Positions 48,798 through 57,596 of a stretch of DNA of 64,000 bases are shown here, piece by piece. The notes beneath the pieces are model-generated. The model searched no databases. It saw only the letters and a program-made list of their open reading frames with translations, and was not told where the DNA came from. The DNA comes from Nocardioides cavernae (GTDB lineage Bacteria > Actinomycetota > Actinomycetes > Propionibacteriales > Nocardioidaceae), in NCBI RefSeq assembly GCF_013410035.1, contig NZ_JACCBW010000002.1, forward strand, positions 496,001 through 560,000, in the 5' to 3' direction. Position 1 is the first letter of the stretch, and every line of letters starts with the position of its first letter. Made by a program: the position numbers and the translations under genes.

Positions 48798-50009
48798 ATG
48801 CCACTCGTGCCGCAGGCACGCGCGTCCGCGCTGCCGTCCGGTCTGGCGCCCGAGCTGCCGCCGTCTCCGTGGCGGCTCCTGCGCGGGCTGGCCGAGTCGC
48901 GTCCCCACGACGTCGCGTACGTCGTCGGGCAGGACGCCCGCACGTGGGCGGAGGTCGCCCGGACGGTCGAGCGGGCTGCCGCCGGCCTGGTGCGCAGCGG
49001 GCTGCGCGCCGACCAGGTCGTGGTGTCGCTGCTCCCGTCGGCCCACCCCCGGCCCGAGCTGGAGACGGCCCTGCGGGCGATCGGCGCCGTCGTGGTGCAC
49101 CTGGCCCCGGGCCTGACGGGTGAGGCCCTGTCCGAGGCCCTGGCCGACGTGGACGTGCGCCTGGTGCTCACGCCCGACGAGGCCGAGCTCGACCGGCTCG
49201 CCGGCCTCACGTTCCGCTCCGCCGAGATGTTCGCCGTCGACGCCGGGTGGGACCGCCTCCTGGCCCTCGGTGAGGAGCGGCTCCGGATGGACCCCGACGC
49301 CGTGTCGCGCGCCGACCGCGGCGTGGAGCCGGACGGCACGTCGGCGCGCGTCCTGGCCGCGGACGCGTCCGTCGGCCGCGTCCCGCACCACGTGCGCCCC
49401 GACCTGCCCGCCACGGAGGCCACCGTGGTCGTCGGCGACCACGGCGACCCGCTGGTCCGCGCGACCCTGGACGCCCACCTGACGTCCGGGGGCACGCTCG
49501 TGCACCTGCCCACGCCCGACGGTCTCGCCGGCGTGCTCGCGGCCGTACGCCCCGCATGCCTCGTGCTCGCCCACGGCCCGGCGGCCCAGCTCCCCGGGCT
49601 GGCCCCGAGCGTGCCCGCCGCCCGTCGGCTGCGTCCGGGACGACCGCGCACCAACGATGTCCTCCGGTCGTGGTCGGGCGGTCGCCTCGCCACCGTCGTG
49701 GTGGACCGGCCCGCTCCCGGCCTGCGGGACCTGCTCGGCGGCCTCGAGGTGTCGGTGGAGCTGCTGCCCGTAGAGCTCCTGCCCGCCGACCTGCCCGTCC
49801 CGCCACCCGTGGTCCTCGGCGACGTCGCCGACCTGCCCCGCCGGTCGCGTCGCGACCCGAGCCGCGACTTCCTGCTCGACAACGACCGGGCGCCGGCCCC
49901 GGTCGCACCCGACGAGTCGGCCTTCGTGCTGCCGTCCCTCCCACTCTTCGGCGGTGAGTCGTTCCTCGACAAGCTGCTGATCGCCCAGGCCACCCAGGCC
50001 GGGGCGTGA
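48798..50009 (+). CDS. ANL (adenylation)-domain-like protein without catalytic motifs, paralog 2
   Basis: 403 residues. SPWRLLRGLAESRPHDVAYV, DARTWAEVARTVERAAAGLV and GLRADQVVVSLLPSAHPRPE follow the acyl-CoA-synthetase N-terminal pattern, and DAHLTSGGTLVHLPTPDGLA parallels DAHLSSGCTLAWVEAPDLLA in the preceding protein, so the two are paralogs. Again no P-loop, no YGxTE, no A10 Lys. The C terminus has RRDPSRDFLLDN and an FGGESFLDKLLIAQA end. ATG 48798 has GGGGGA upstream; GTG 48753 is an alternative. Followed after 97 nt by the roadblock-like gene. Confidence 0.68.
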   Translation: MPLVPQARASALPSGLAPELPPSPWRLLRGLAESRPHDVAYVVGQDARTWAEVARTVERAAAGLVRSGLRADQVVVSLLPSAHPRPELETALRAIGAVVVHLAPGLTGEALSEALADVDVRLVLTPDEAELDRLAGLTFRSAEMFAVDAGWDRLLALGEERLRMDPDAVSRADRGVEPDGTSARVLAADASVGRVPHHVRPDLPATEATVVVGDHGDPLVRATLDAHLTSGGTLVHLPTPDGLAGVLAAVRPACLVLAHGPAAQLPGLAPSVPAARRLRPGRPRTNDVLRSWSGGRLATVVVDRPAPGLRDLLGGLEVSVELLPVELLPADLPVPPPVVLGDVADLPRRSRRDPSRDFLLDNDRAPAPVAPDESAFVLPSLPLFGGESFLDKLLIAQATQAGA

Positions 50010-50106
50010 CAACCGGGCCAGCGCCCACCCACCAGCCTCCGGGAATCCTCCCGGTCGCCACCGCGTCACCTCCAGTGGAGGCGACCGAGCCGCAAAGGAA
50101 CCAGAC

Positions 50107-50472
50107 ATGACCAACGTGGACGTGATCCTCAAGGACGCCGTCAACATCGACGGGGCCGTCGCCGCCCTGCTCGTGGACTACCAGTCGGGCATGGCCCTCG
50201 GCCAGGCCGGTGACGCCACCGTCCTCAACCTCGACGTCGCGGCCGCCGGCAACACCGACGTCGTCCGCGCCAAGATGCGCACGATGGAGAGCCTCGGCCT
50301 CAACGACAAGATCGAGGACATCCTCATCACCCTGGGCTCGGCCTACCACCTGATCAACCTGCCCGAGGACCACCCGGGCCTGTTCATCTACCTGGTGCTC
50401 GACAAGAGCCGCGCCAACCTGGCGATGGCCCGCCACAAGCTGGCCTCGCTCGCCAAGCAGCTCGAGATCTGA
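50107..50472 (+). CDS. Roadblock/LC7-like protein
   Basis: 121 residues: TNVDVILKDAVNIDGAVAAL, LVDYQSGMALGQAGDATVLN, LDVAAAGNTDVVRAKMRTM, then IEDILITLGSAYHLINLPED and GLFIYLVLDKSRANLAMARH. The alpha-beta pattern, size and the LVLDxxxANLAMAR end are those of roadblock/LC7 proteins, which scaffold small GTPases in other bacteria. No GTPase is adjacent; the neighbours are the two adenylation-like proteins. ATG 50107 follows AAAGGA at 50096-50101. A hairpin lies in its leader (CCGGG/CCCGG). Confidence 0.7.
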   Translation: MTNVDVILKDAVNIDGAVAALLVDYQSGMALGQAGDATVLNLDVAAAGNTDVVRAKMRTMESLGLNDKIEDILITLGSAYHLINLPEDHPGLFIYLVLDKSRANLAMARHKLASLAKQLEI

Positions 50473-50491
50473 TCCCCGTCGGCGTGCCGCA

Positions 50492-50516
50492 CTGCCCGTG
50501 CCCCCGTCGCGGGCAG
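50492..50516. terminator. Hairpin between convergent roadblock-like and L,D-transpeptidase genes
   Basis: CTGCCCG (50492-50498) and CGGGCAG (50510-50516), 11-nt loop, extended by flanking GC pairs. Positioned to end both transcripts; lacks a T-run. Confidence 0.5.
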
Positions 50517-50542
50517 CGCGGAGGCCGGCCCGGGAGCCGCAC

Positions 50543-51529
50543 TCACGAGCGGTAGACGATGACCTTGTCGCCGAGACGGACCTGGTCGAAGAGCCAGGCG
50601 ACGGCGTCGCGGTCGCGGACGTTGACGCACCCGTGCGAGGCCCCGGCATAGCCGTTGGCCGCGAAGTCGGGGGAGTAGTGCACGGCCTGCCCGCCGGAGA
50701 AGAACATCGCGAAGGGCATCGGGGTGTCGTAGAGGCTCGAGACGTGGTCGCGCGACTTGCGGAACACGGCGAAGGCGCCCTCGCGGGTCGGCAGCTCGTC
50801 CGAGCCGAACCGCACCTCGACGGTCCTGCGGACCACGCCGTCGACGACCCACCGCAGGGAGCGCGACGTCTTGTCGACGCACATCGCCCGACCGGTGGTG
50901 CAGCGCGGGTCGAGCCGCGGCCCGGTCGCCACGATGTTGAACAGCTCGGCCTTCGTGGGCTGCCGGGTCACGTCCTTGAGGCGGGTGAGGGTACGGCGGT
51001 CGACCTGCCCGGTGACCGGGATCCTGCGCCTGGCCTGGAACCGCTCCACCGCCGTCACCGTGGTGCGGTCGAAGCGGCCGGTGACCTTCGCGTCGTACCA
51101 CCGCACCTGCTTGAGCCGGGCCTGCACCTGGCGTACCCACATCCCGCGGTCGCCGCGCTGCAGCAGCGGCCGACCGGGCGTGTAGACGTTGTGCAACGCC
51201 TCCGAGGTGGGCTCGGTCGTGAGGCTGACCAGCTTGAGCCAGGTGCGCTCGTCGACGACGCCGCCCGTGTCCCAGCCGCGTCGCCGCTGGAAGGTCGTGA
51301 CGCCCGCGCGGGTCTCCTCGTCGTAGCGGTTGGTGACGATCTCGGAGTGGAGCCCGAGCTGGTGCAGGCGGCTCTGCAGCTCGCGCACCCGCCAGCCCGT
51401 GTCGCCGGGGTGGATGGGTGAGAACCCGGCACGGTGCGTCGCCCCGGTCGCGGCGGCGCCGTCCACGACGGCCAGGACGGTGGACGAGCAGAGCAGGACG
51501 AGCAGGAGTGCGGTGATGCGGCGTGACAT
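50543..51529 (-). CDS. Secreted L,D-transpeptidase with two peptidoglycan-binding domains
   Basis: 328 residues. Signal peptide RRITALLLVLLCSSTVLAVV, then two PG_binding_1 repeats (GDTGWRVRELQSRLHQLGL with RAGVTTFQRRRGWD; GDRGMWVRQVQARLKQVRWY with VTAVERFQARRRI), then the YkuD catalytic domain ending HYSPDFAANGYAGASHGCVN with the catalytic Cys at about residue 301. It should form 3-3 peptidoglycan cross-links in the wall. ATG 51529 has GGGGGATCC upstream. Complete. Confidence 0.92.
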   Translation of the reverse strand: MSRRITALLLVLLCSSTVLAVVDGAAATGATHRAGFSPIHPGDTGWRVRELQSRLHQLGLHSEIVTNRYDEETRAGVTTFQRRRGWDTGGVVDERTWLKLVSLTTEPTSEALHNVYTPGRPLLQRGDRGMWVRQVQARLKQVRWYDAKVTGRFDRTTVTAVERFQARRRIPVTGQVDRRTLTRLKDVTRQPTKAELFNIVATGPRLDPRCTTGRAMCVDKTSRSLRWVVDGVVRRTVEVRFGSDELPTREGAFAVFRKSRDHVSSLYDTPMPFAMFFSGGQAVHYSPDFAANGYAGASHGCVNVRDRDAVAWLFDQVRLGDKVIVYRS

Positions 51530-51613
51530 GGATCCCCCGGTGACGACGTGGTCGGACGAGTGTAGGGACGCACGGCGCGCCCCCCAGGTTGCACCCGACC
51601 CGTGAGAGCCGCC

Positions 51614-51619
51614 TACGCT
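51614..51619 (+). promoter_or_regulatory. -10 box TACGCT of menG, leaderless spacing
   Basis: TACGCT ends 6 nt before GTG 51626 and overrides an upstream in-frame GTG at 51602. Confidence 0.5.
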
Positions 51620-51625
51620 CGGCGC

Positions 51626-52315
51626 GTGGCCCGCGCTGACCTGGACAAGCAACCCTCCGACGTACGTCGCATGTTCGACACCGTGGCCAGGCGCTACGAC
51701 CTCACCAACGACCTCATGACCGCCGGCATCCAGCGCAGCTGGCGGCGCTCGATGGTCGAGGCCGTCGCTCCCCGCCCCGGCGACCTCGTGCTCGACCTCG
51801 CCGCCGGCACCGGCTGCTCGAGCGAGCCGTTCTCCGACCGCGGGGCCACCGCCGTGCCGTGCGACTTCTCCGTCGGCATGCTCCGGCAGGGCAAGAAGGA
51901 CCGGCCGGCCCTGCCGTTCGTGGCCGGCGACGGCACCCGGCTGCCGTTCCTCGACGACACCTTCGACGCGGTCACGATCTCCTACGGCCTGCGCAACTTC
52001 GTCGACCCGGTCGCGGGGCTCAGGGAGATGCTCCGCGTCACGCGCCCCGGGGGCCGCCTGGTGGTCTGCGAGTTCAGCCGTCCGACCAACGGCGCCCTGC
52101 GCACGGTCTACCTCGACGGCTTCATGCGCGCCCTCCCGGCCATCGCGTCGGTGACCGCCAGCGCCGCCGACGCCTACGTCTACCTCGCCGAGTCGATCCG
52201 CGCGTGGCCCGACCAGGAGGGCCTCGCGGCCATGCTCATCGACGCCGGCTGGCGCGAGCCCGAGTGGCGCAACCTCACCGGCGGCATCGTCGCCCTGCAC
52301 CGCGCCACCGCCTGA
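51626..52315 (+). CDS. menG: Demethylmenaquinone methyltransferase
   Basis: 229 residues. SAM-dependent UbiE/Men[21 protein letters not shown], the SAM motif [56 protein letters not shown] and the C-terminal [20 protein letters not shown]. It methylates the MenA product to menaquinone, the last step of the pathway. The start at GTG 51626 ([16 protein letters not shown]) is chosen over 51602 because of the -10 spacing and family length. Confidence 0.93.
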   Translation: MARADLDKQPSDVRRMFDTVARRYDLTNDLMTAGIQRSWRRSMVEAVAPRPGDLVLDLAAGTGCSSEPFSDRGATAVPCDFSVGMLRQGKKDRPALPFVAGDGTRLPFLDDTFDAVTISYGLRNFVDPVAGLREMLRVTRPGGRLVVCEFSRPTNGALRTVYLDGFMRALPAIASVTASAADAYVYLAESIRAWPDQEGLAAMLIDAGWREPEWRNLTGGIVALHRATA

Positions 52316-52403
52316 GGCGAGGGGCAATTACGGCACGCCGTTCTTGCCTAAATCCGCAGGTCAGGACGCCGTCCGCCTACCCAGGGGTGGCCTGCCCCCC
52401 GAC

Positions 52404-52433
52404 GTGACGCACGCGACACCGGAGTCCTAGACT
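52404..52433 (+). promoter_or_regulatory. nuo operon promoter
   Basis: GTGACG/TGACGC at 52404-52410, 17-18-nt spacer, TAGACT at 52428-52433. Predicted start near 52440, leader of about 70 nt before nuoA. Confidence 0.6.
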
Positions 52434-52447
52434 GTGGTCCGCGCCAC

Positions 52448-52465
52448 TCGTGAAGCCATTCACAA
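52448..52465 (+). promoter_or_regulatory. Rex operator in the nuo leader
   Basis: TCGTGAAGCCATTCACAA matches TTGTGAA-N4-TTCACAA at 13 of 14 specified positions. It begins about 8 nt downstream of the predicted transcription start, a roadblock position. Rex itself is encoded 31 kb away in this window. Confidence 0.72.
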
Positions 52466-52510
52466 GGTCACGTTCTCCGTGGCCGGCGCAGGTCCACCGG
52501 AAGGGAAGCG

Positions 52511-52870
52511 ATGGAGCTCTACACGCCGATCCTCGCGCTGGCACTCCTCGCGACGGGCTTCGCGGTCTTCTCCGTGATCATGAGCGCCGTCGTGGGTCCC
52601 AAGCGCTACAATCGGGCCAAGCTCGACTCCTACGAGTGCGGCATCGAGCCGACCCCGCAGCCCGTCGGCGGCGGCCGCTTCCCGGTCAAGTACTTCATCA
52701 CCGCGATGCTCTTCATCGTCTTCGACATCGAGATCATCTTCCTCTACCCGTGGGCCGTCCACTTCGACCAGATGGCCCTGTTCGGCCTCGTCGAGATGGT
52801 CCTCTTCATCGCGACTGTGTTCGTGGCGTACGCCTATGTGTGGCGCCGCGGCGGATTGGACTGGGACTGA
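52511..52870 (+). CDS. nuoA: NADH-quinone oxidoreductase subunit A
   Basis: 119 residues, three membrane spans. [20 protein letters not shown] with the conserved Cys-Gly-x-Glu loop, [20 protein letters not shown] with the buried Asp/Glu, and a final span. Part of the proton-pumping membrane arm near the quinone site. ATG 52511 follows GGAAGGGAAG. First gene of a tightly overlapped operon. Confidence 0.95.
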   Translation: MELYTPILALALLATGFAVFSVIMSAVVGPKRYNRAKLDSYECGIEPTPQPVGGGRFPVKYFITAMLFIVFDIEIIFLYPWAVHFDQMALFGLVEMVLFIATVFVAYAYVWRRGGLDWD

Positions 52871-53424
52871 TGGGACTCGAGGAGAAGCTGCCGTCCGGCG
52901 TGCTGCTGACCACGGTCGAGGGCGTCGCCGGCTACATGCGCAAGGCGTCCTTCTGGCCCGCCACGTTCGGCCTGGCCTGCTGCGCCATCGAGATGATGAC
53001 CAGCGGTGGCCCGAAGTACGACCTCGGCCGCTTCGGCATGGAGGTGTTCCGCGCCAGCCCGCGCCAGGCCGACCTGATGATCGTGGCCGGCCGGGTCAGC
53101 CAGAAGATGGCCCCGGTCCTGCGCCAGATCTACGACCAGATGCCCGAGCCCAAGTGGGTGCTGGCGATGGGCGTCTGCGCCTCGTCCGGCGGGATGTTCA
53201 ACAACTACGCCGTCGTGCAGGGCGTCGACCACGTCGTGCCCGTCGACATGTACCTCCCGGGCTGCCCGCCGCGCCCGGAGATGCTGATCGACGCGATCCT
53301 CAAGCTGCACGACCAGGTCCAGCAGACCAAGCTCGGCGCGCACCGCGCCAGCGAGATCGAGGAGCTCGAGACGGCCGCGCTGCGCGCCCTCCCGACCTCG
53401 GACATGAAGGGCCTCCTGAGGTGA
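52870..53424 (+). CDS. nuoB: NADH-quinone oxidoreductase subunit B
   Basis: 184 residues. Carries the terminal N2 4Fe-4S cluster: the tandem Cys in [10 protein letters not shown], the Cys in [10 protein letters not shown] and the Cys in [10 protein letters not shown]. It passes electrons to the quinone site together with subunit D. The start ATG 52870 shares one base with the nuoA stop (TGATG); AGxFWPATFG-type N terminus is present as [10 protein letters not shown]. Confidence 0.96.
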   Translation: MGLEEKLPSGVLLTTVEGVAGYMRKASFWPATFGLACCAIEMMTSGGPKYDLGRFGMEVFRASPRQADLMIVAGRVSQKMAPVLRQIYDQMPEPKWVLAMGVCASSGGMFNNYAVVQGVDHVVPVDMYLPGCPPRPEMLIDAILKLHDQVQQTKLGAHRASEIEELETAALRALPTSDMKGLLR

Positions 53425-54272
53425 CCGACAAGCCAGACGAGAAGGCGGCCGGACAGGCCAAGGACGAGTCGGACGACAAGACCGACTCGAACGAGTCCGC
53501 CCGGCCCGCCGAGGAGCGCAACCTCGAGGCGGCCAGGTCCGCGACCGGCACCGGCAGCGGTGTCGAGCAGCCGGCCCCCGACCAGTCCCCGGAGAACGTC
53601 CCCGCGCCGACCGGCGAGGTCCGCTCGGTGGGCGAGCGCCACGGCATGTTCGGCGTCAAGGGCTCCGGCGACACCTCCGGCTACGGCGGCCTCGTCAGCG
53701 CCAAGGTGTTCCCGGCGCCGTCGCAGAAGCCGTACGGCGGCTGGTTCGACGAGGTGTCGGACGCCCTCGAGGCGCGCCTGCGCGCGACGGATCTCACCGC
53801 CGCGATCGAGAGCGTCGTGGTGCACCGCGGCGAGATCACCTTCCACGTCCGCCGCGAGGACCTCGCGTTCGTGGCGCAGATGCTGCGCGACGACGAGGCG
53901 CTGCGCTTCGAGTTCTGCTCGGGCGTGAGCGGGGTGCACTACCCCGAGGACACCGGGCGCGAGCTGCACGCGGTCTACCACCTGACGTCGATGACCCACA
54001 ACCGGCTGATCCGCCTCGAGGTGACCGCGCCGGACAGCGACCCGCACGTGCCGAGCCTGGTGAGCATCTACCCGACGCTCGACTGGCACGAGCGCGAGAC
54101 CTACGACATGTTCGGGCTGATCTTCGACGGTCATCCCGCTCTGACCCGGGTGCTCATGCCGGACGACTGGCCGGGCCACCCGCAGCGCAAGGACTACCCG
54201 CTCGGCGGCATCCCCGTCGAGTACAAGGGCGGGTCCATCCCTCCGCCGGACCAGCGCAGGAGCTACAACTGA
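53421..54272 (+). CDS. nuoC: NADH-quinone oxidoreductase subunit C
   Basis: 283 residues. The first 75 or so are a low-complexity acidic/Ser/Pro extension ([18 protein letters not shown]) not needed for the fold. The 30-kDa subunit domain follows: [40 protein letters not shown] and [21 protein letters not shown] peripheral-arm structural subunit. GTG 53421 overlaps nuoB by 4 nt. Confidence 0.95.
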   Translation: MTDKPDEKAAGQAKDESDDKTDSNESARPAEERNLEAARSATGTGSGVEQPAPDQSPENVPAPTGEVRSVGERHGMFGVKGSGDTSGYGGLVSAKVFPAPSQKPYGGWFDEVSDALEARLRATDLTAAIESVVVHRGEITFHVRREDLAFVAQMLRDDEALRFEFCSGVSGVHYPEDTGRELHAVYHLTSMTHNRLIRLEVTAPDSDPHVPSLVSIYPTLDWHERETYDMFGLIFDGHPALTRVLMPDDWPGHPQRKDYPLGGIPVEYKGGSIPPPDQRRSYN

Positions 54273-55612
54273 TGACGACCGAGCAGGACTTCTACGCAGC
54301 GCCCGGCGACACGAGCCAGGGCCGCGTCTTCACCGTCACCGGTCAGGACTGGGACTCGATCACGCAGAGCATCGGCGAGTCCGCCGAGGAGCGCGTCGTG
54401 GTCAACATGGGACCCCAGCACCCCTCGACGCACGGCGTGCTCCGCCTGATCCTCGAGCTGGAGGGCGAGACCGTCACCGAGGCCCGGTGCGGCATCGGCT
54501 ACCTCCACACCGGCATCGAGAAGAACATGGAGTACCGCTCCTGGGTGCAGGGCACCACGTTCTGCACCCGGATGGACTACCTCTCCCCGTTCTACAACGA
54601 GATGGCCTACGTCCTGGGCGTCGAGCGCCTGCTCGACATCGAGGACGACATCCCGGAGAAGGCGGAGGTGATGCGCGTCCTGCTGATGGAGCTCAACCGC
54701 ATCTCCTCGCACCTCGTCTGCATCGCCACCGGCGGCATGGAGATCGGCGCCCTCACGGTGATGACGATCGGCTTCCGCGAGCGCGAGCTCGTGCTCGACC
54801 TGTTCGAGCTGATCACCGGCCTGCGGATGAACCACGCCTTCATCCGCCCCGGCGGCGTCGCACAGGACCTGCCGCCCGGTGCCCTCGACGAGATCCGCGA
54901 CTTCATCGCCCTGATGAAGAAGCGCCTTCCCGAGTACGCCGCGCTCTGCAACGCCAACCCGATCTTCAAGGGTCGCCTCGTGGACGTCGGCCACCTCGAC
55001 CTCGCCGGCTGCATGGCGCTCGGGCTGACCGGCCCCGTGCTCCGCTCGACCGGCTACGCGTGGGACCTCCGCAAGACCCAGCCCTACAGCGGCTACGAGG
55101 ACTACGACTTCGAGGTCCAGACCTGGGACACCTGCGACTCCTACGGCCGCTTCCGGATCCGCCTCAACGAGATGTGGGAGTCGCTCAAGATCGTCGAGCA
55201 GGCGGCCGACCGGCTCGCCGGTCTCGAGGGTGCACCGGTGATGGTGGGCGACAAGAAGATCGCCTGGCCCAGCCAGCTCGCCATCGGCAGCGACGGCATG
55301 GGCAACAGCCTCGACCACATCCGCCACATCATGGGCGAGTCGATGGAGGCGCTGATCCACCACTTCAAGCTGGTCACCGAGGGCTTCCGGGTCCCGGCCG
55401 GCCAGGCCTACGTCCCGATCGAGTCGCCGCGCGGCGAGCTCGGCGCGCACGTCGTCTCCGACGGCGGCACGCGACCGTTCCGCGCCCACTTCCGCGACCC
55501 GTCGTTCACCAACCTGCAGGCCACCAGCGTGATGAGCGAGGGCGGCATGGTCTCCGACGTCATCGTCGCCATCGCCTCCATCGACCCCGTGATGGGAGGG
55601 GTCGACCGATGA
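54272..55612 (+). CDS. nuoD: NADH-quinone oxidoreductase subunit D
   Basis: 446 residues, 49-kDa-type hydrogenase-like fold. [51 protein letters not shown] and the C-terminal [20 protein letters not shown] are conserved; His of the GPQHPSTHG loop faces the quinone. Forms the quinone pocket with NuoB. ATG 54272 shares a base with the nuoC stop. Confidence 0.96.
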   Translation: MTTEQDFYAAPGDTSQGRVFTVTGQDWDSITQSIGESAEERVVVNMGPQHPSTHGVLRLILELEGETVTEARCGIGYLHTGIEKNMEYRSWVQGTTFCTRMDYLSPFYNEMAYVLGVERLLDIEDDIPEKAEVMRVLLMELNRISSHLVCIATGGMEIGALTVMTIGFRERELVLDLFELITGLRMNHAFIRPGGVAQDLPPGALDEIRDFIALMKKRLPEYAALCNANPIFKGRLVDVGHLDLAGCMALGLTGPVLRSTGYAWDLRKTQPYSGYEDYDFEVQTWDTCDSYGRFRIRLNEMWESLKIVEQAADRLAGLEGAPVMVGDKKIAWPSQLAIGSDGMGNSLDHIRHIMGESMEALIHHFKLVTEGFRVPAGQAYVPIESPRGELGAHVVSDGGTRPFRAHFRDPSFTNLQATSVMSEGGMVSDVIVAIASIDPVMGGVDR

Positions 55613-56289
55613 CCCTCGAGCAGAAGACCTGGGACGAGCTGCGCGAGATCGCGGCCCGCTACCCCGAGCCCCGCTCCGGGCTGCTCCCGATGCTGCACCT
55701 GGTCCAGTCGGTCGAGGGCCGCGTCACCCCCGAGGGGATCGAGGCGTGCGCCGAGGTGCTCGGCATCAGCGCGGCCGAGGTCAACGGCGTGGCGACCTTC
55801 TACACGATGTACAAGCGCAAGCCGGTCGGCGACTACCACGTCGGCGTCTGCACCAACACGCTGTGCGCGGTCATGGGCGGCGACCTCATCTTCGAGCGGC
55901 TCAAGGAGCACCTCGACGTCGGCAACGACGAGACGACCGAGGACGGCACGATCACCCTCGAGCACCTCGAGTGCAACGCGGCCTGCGACTACGCCCCGGT
56001 GATGATGGTCAACTGGGAGTTCATGGACAACCAGACCCCCGAGTCCGCCGTCCAGGTCGTCGACGACCTGCGCGCCGGCACCGAGGTCCACTCCACGCGC
56101 GGACCGCGCATCTGCACGTGGCGGGAGGCCGAGCGCGTCCTCGCCGGCTTCCCCGACGACCGCGCCGACGAGGGCCCGACCGCGGGGCCCGCCTCGTTGG
56201 CGGGACTCAGGATCGCCCGCGAGAACGGTTGGACGGCCCCGTCCGACGCGCCGGCAGGCACGCCGGCTGAGAAGGGGGAGAGCAAGTGA
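55609..56289 (+). CDS. nuoE: NADH-quinone oxidoreductase subunit E
   Basis: 226 residues. Thioredoxin-like fold with a 2Fe-2S centre: Cys pairs in [11 protein letters not shown] and [15 protein letters not shown] (C-x4-C and C-x3-C). [20 protein letters not shown] and [15 protein letters not shown] precede them. A C-terminal Pro/Ala/Gly extension of about 50 residues is longer than in E. coli. ATG 55609 overlaps nuoD by 4 nt. Confidence 0.95.
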   Translation: MTLEQKTWDELREIAARYPEPRSGLLPMLHLVQSVEGRVTPEGIEACAEVLGISAAEVNGVATFYTMYKRKPVGDYHVGVCTNTLCAVMGGDLIFERLKEHLDVGNDETTEDGTITLEHLECNAACDYAPVMMVNWEFMDNQTPESAVQVVDDLRAGTEVHSTRGPRICTWREAERVLAGFPDDRADEGPTAGPASLAGLRIARENGWTAPSDAPAGTPAEKGESK

Positions 56290-57596
56290 CCGACACCCTG
56301 ACCCCGGTCCTCACCGACAACTGGGACGCCGAGCGCGCCTGGACCCTCGCCGCCTACGAGGAGCGCGGGGGGTACGCCGCGCTCGACAAGGCGTTCGCGA
56401 TGACGCCGGACGACGTGATCGACGCCGTCAAGGAGTCGGGCCTCCGCGGTCGCGGTGGCGCCGGCTTCCCGACCGGCATGAAGTGGGGCTTCATCCCGCA
56501 GGACAACCCGAAGCCGAAGTACCTCGTCGTCAACGCCGACGAGTCCGAGCCGGGCACCTGCAAGGACATCCCGCTGATGATGGCGAGCCCGCACACGCTG
56601 GTCGAGGGCGTCATCCTCAGCTCCTACGCGATCCGCGCCCACACCGCGTTCATCTACGTCCGCGGCGAGGTCCTCCACGTGATCCGACGCCTGCAGCGCG
56701 CGGTCCAGGAGGCCTACCTGGCCGGGCACCTCGGCACCAACATCCACGGCTCCGGCTACGACCTGGACCTCATCGTCCACGCCGGTGCGGGGGCGTACAT
56801 CTGCGGCGAGGAGACGGCGCTGCTCGAGGGCCTCGAGGGTCGTCGCGGCCAGCCCCGGCTGCGCCCGCCGTTCCCGGCGGTCGCCGGCCTCTACGCCAGC
56901 CCGACGGTCATCAACAACGTCGAGTCGATCGCGTCGGTGCCGAGCATCATCGCCAACGGCCCGTCGTGGTTCGCCCAGATGGGCACGGAGAAGTCCCAGG
57001 GCTTCGGCATCTTCAGCCTCTCCGGCCACGTCGCCAACCCCGGCCAGTACGAGGCGCCCCTCGGCATCACCCTGCGCCAGCTCATCGACCTCGCCGGCGG
57101 GATGCGCGAGGGCCACGAGCTGAAGTTCTGGACCCCGGGCGGCTCGAGCACCCCGCTGCTGACTCCCGAGCACCTCGACGTCCCGCTGGACTTCGAGTCC
57201 GTCGGCGCCGCGGGCTCGATGCTCGGCACGCGCGCGCTGCAGCTCTTCGACGAGACCACCTGCGTGGTCCGCGCGGTGCTGCGGTGGACCGAGTTCTACA
57301 AGCACGAGTCCTGCGGCAAGTGCACGCCCTGCCGCGAGGGCACGTGGTGGCTGACGCAGACGCTGGCCAGGCTGGAGAAGGGGCAGGGCAGCGAGTCCGA
57401 CCTCGACCTGCTGCTCGACCAGTGCGACAACATCCTGGGCCGCTCGTTCTGCGCGCTCGGCGACGGGGCCACCAGCCCCATCTCGAGCTCGATCCAGCAC
57501 TTCCGTGACGAGTACCTCGCGCACCTGACCCACGGCGGCTGCCCGTTCGACCCCGTCGCCTCCACCGCCTTCGCACCTGCTGGAGCCACTGCATGA
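56286..57596 (+). CDS. nuoF: NADH-quinone oxidoreductase subunit F (NADH-binding)
   Basis: 436 residues. NADH- and FMN-binding core [56 protein letters not shown]; the N3 4Fe-4S ligands are in [15 protein letters not shown] plus a later SFCALGDGA Cys. The electron entry point from NADH. GTG 56286 overlaps nuoE by 4 nt. Confidence 0.97.
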   Translation: MTDTLTPVLTDNWDAERAWTLAAYEERGGYAALDKAFAMTPDDVIDAVKESGLRGRGGAGFPTGMKWGFIPQDNPKPKYLVVNADESEPGTCKDIPLMMASPHTLVEGVILSSYAIRAHTAFIYVRGEVLHVIRRLQRAVQEAYLAGHLGTNIHGSGYDLDLIVHAGAGAYICGEETALLEGLEGRRGQPRLRPPFPAVAGLYASPTVINNVESIASVPSIIANGPSWFAQMGTEKSQGFGIFSLSGHVANPGQYEAPLGITLRQLIDLAGGMREGHELKFWTPGGSSTPLLTPEHLDVPLDFESVGAAGSMLGTRALQLFDETTCVVRAVLRWTEFYKHESCGKCTPCREGTWWLTQTLARLEKGQGSESDLDLLLDQCDNILGRSFCALGDGATSPISSSIQHFRDEYLAHLTHGGCPFDPVASTAFAPAGATA

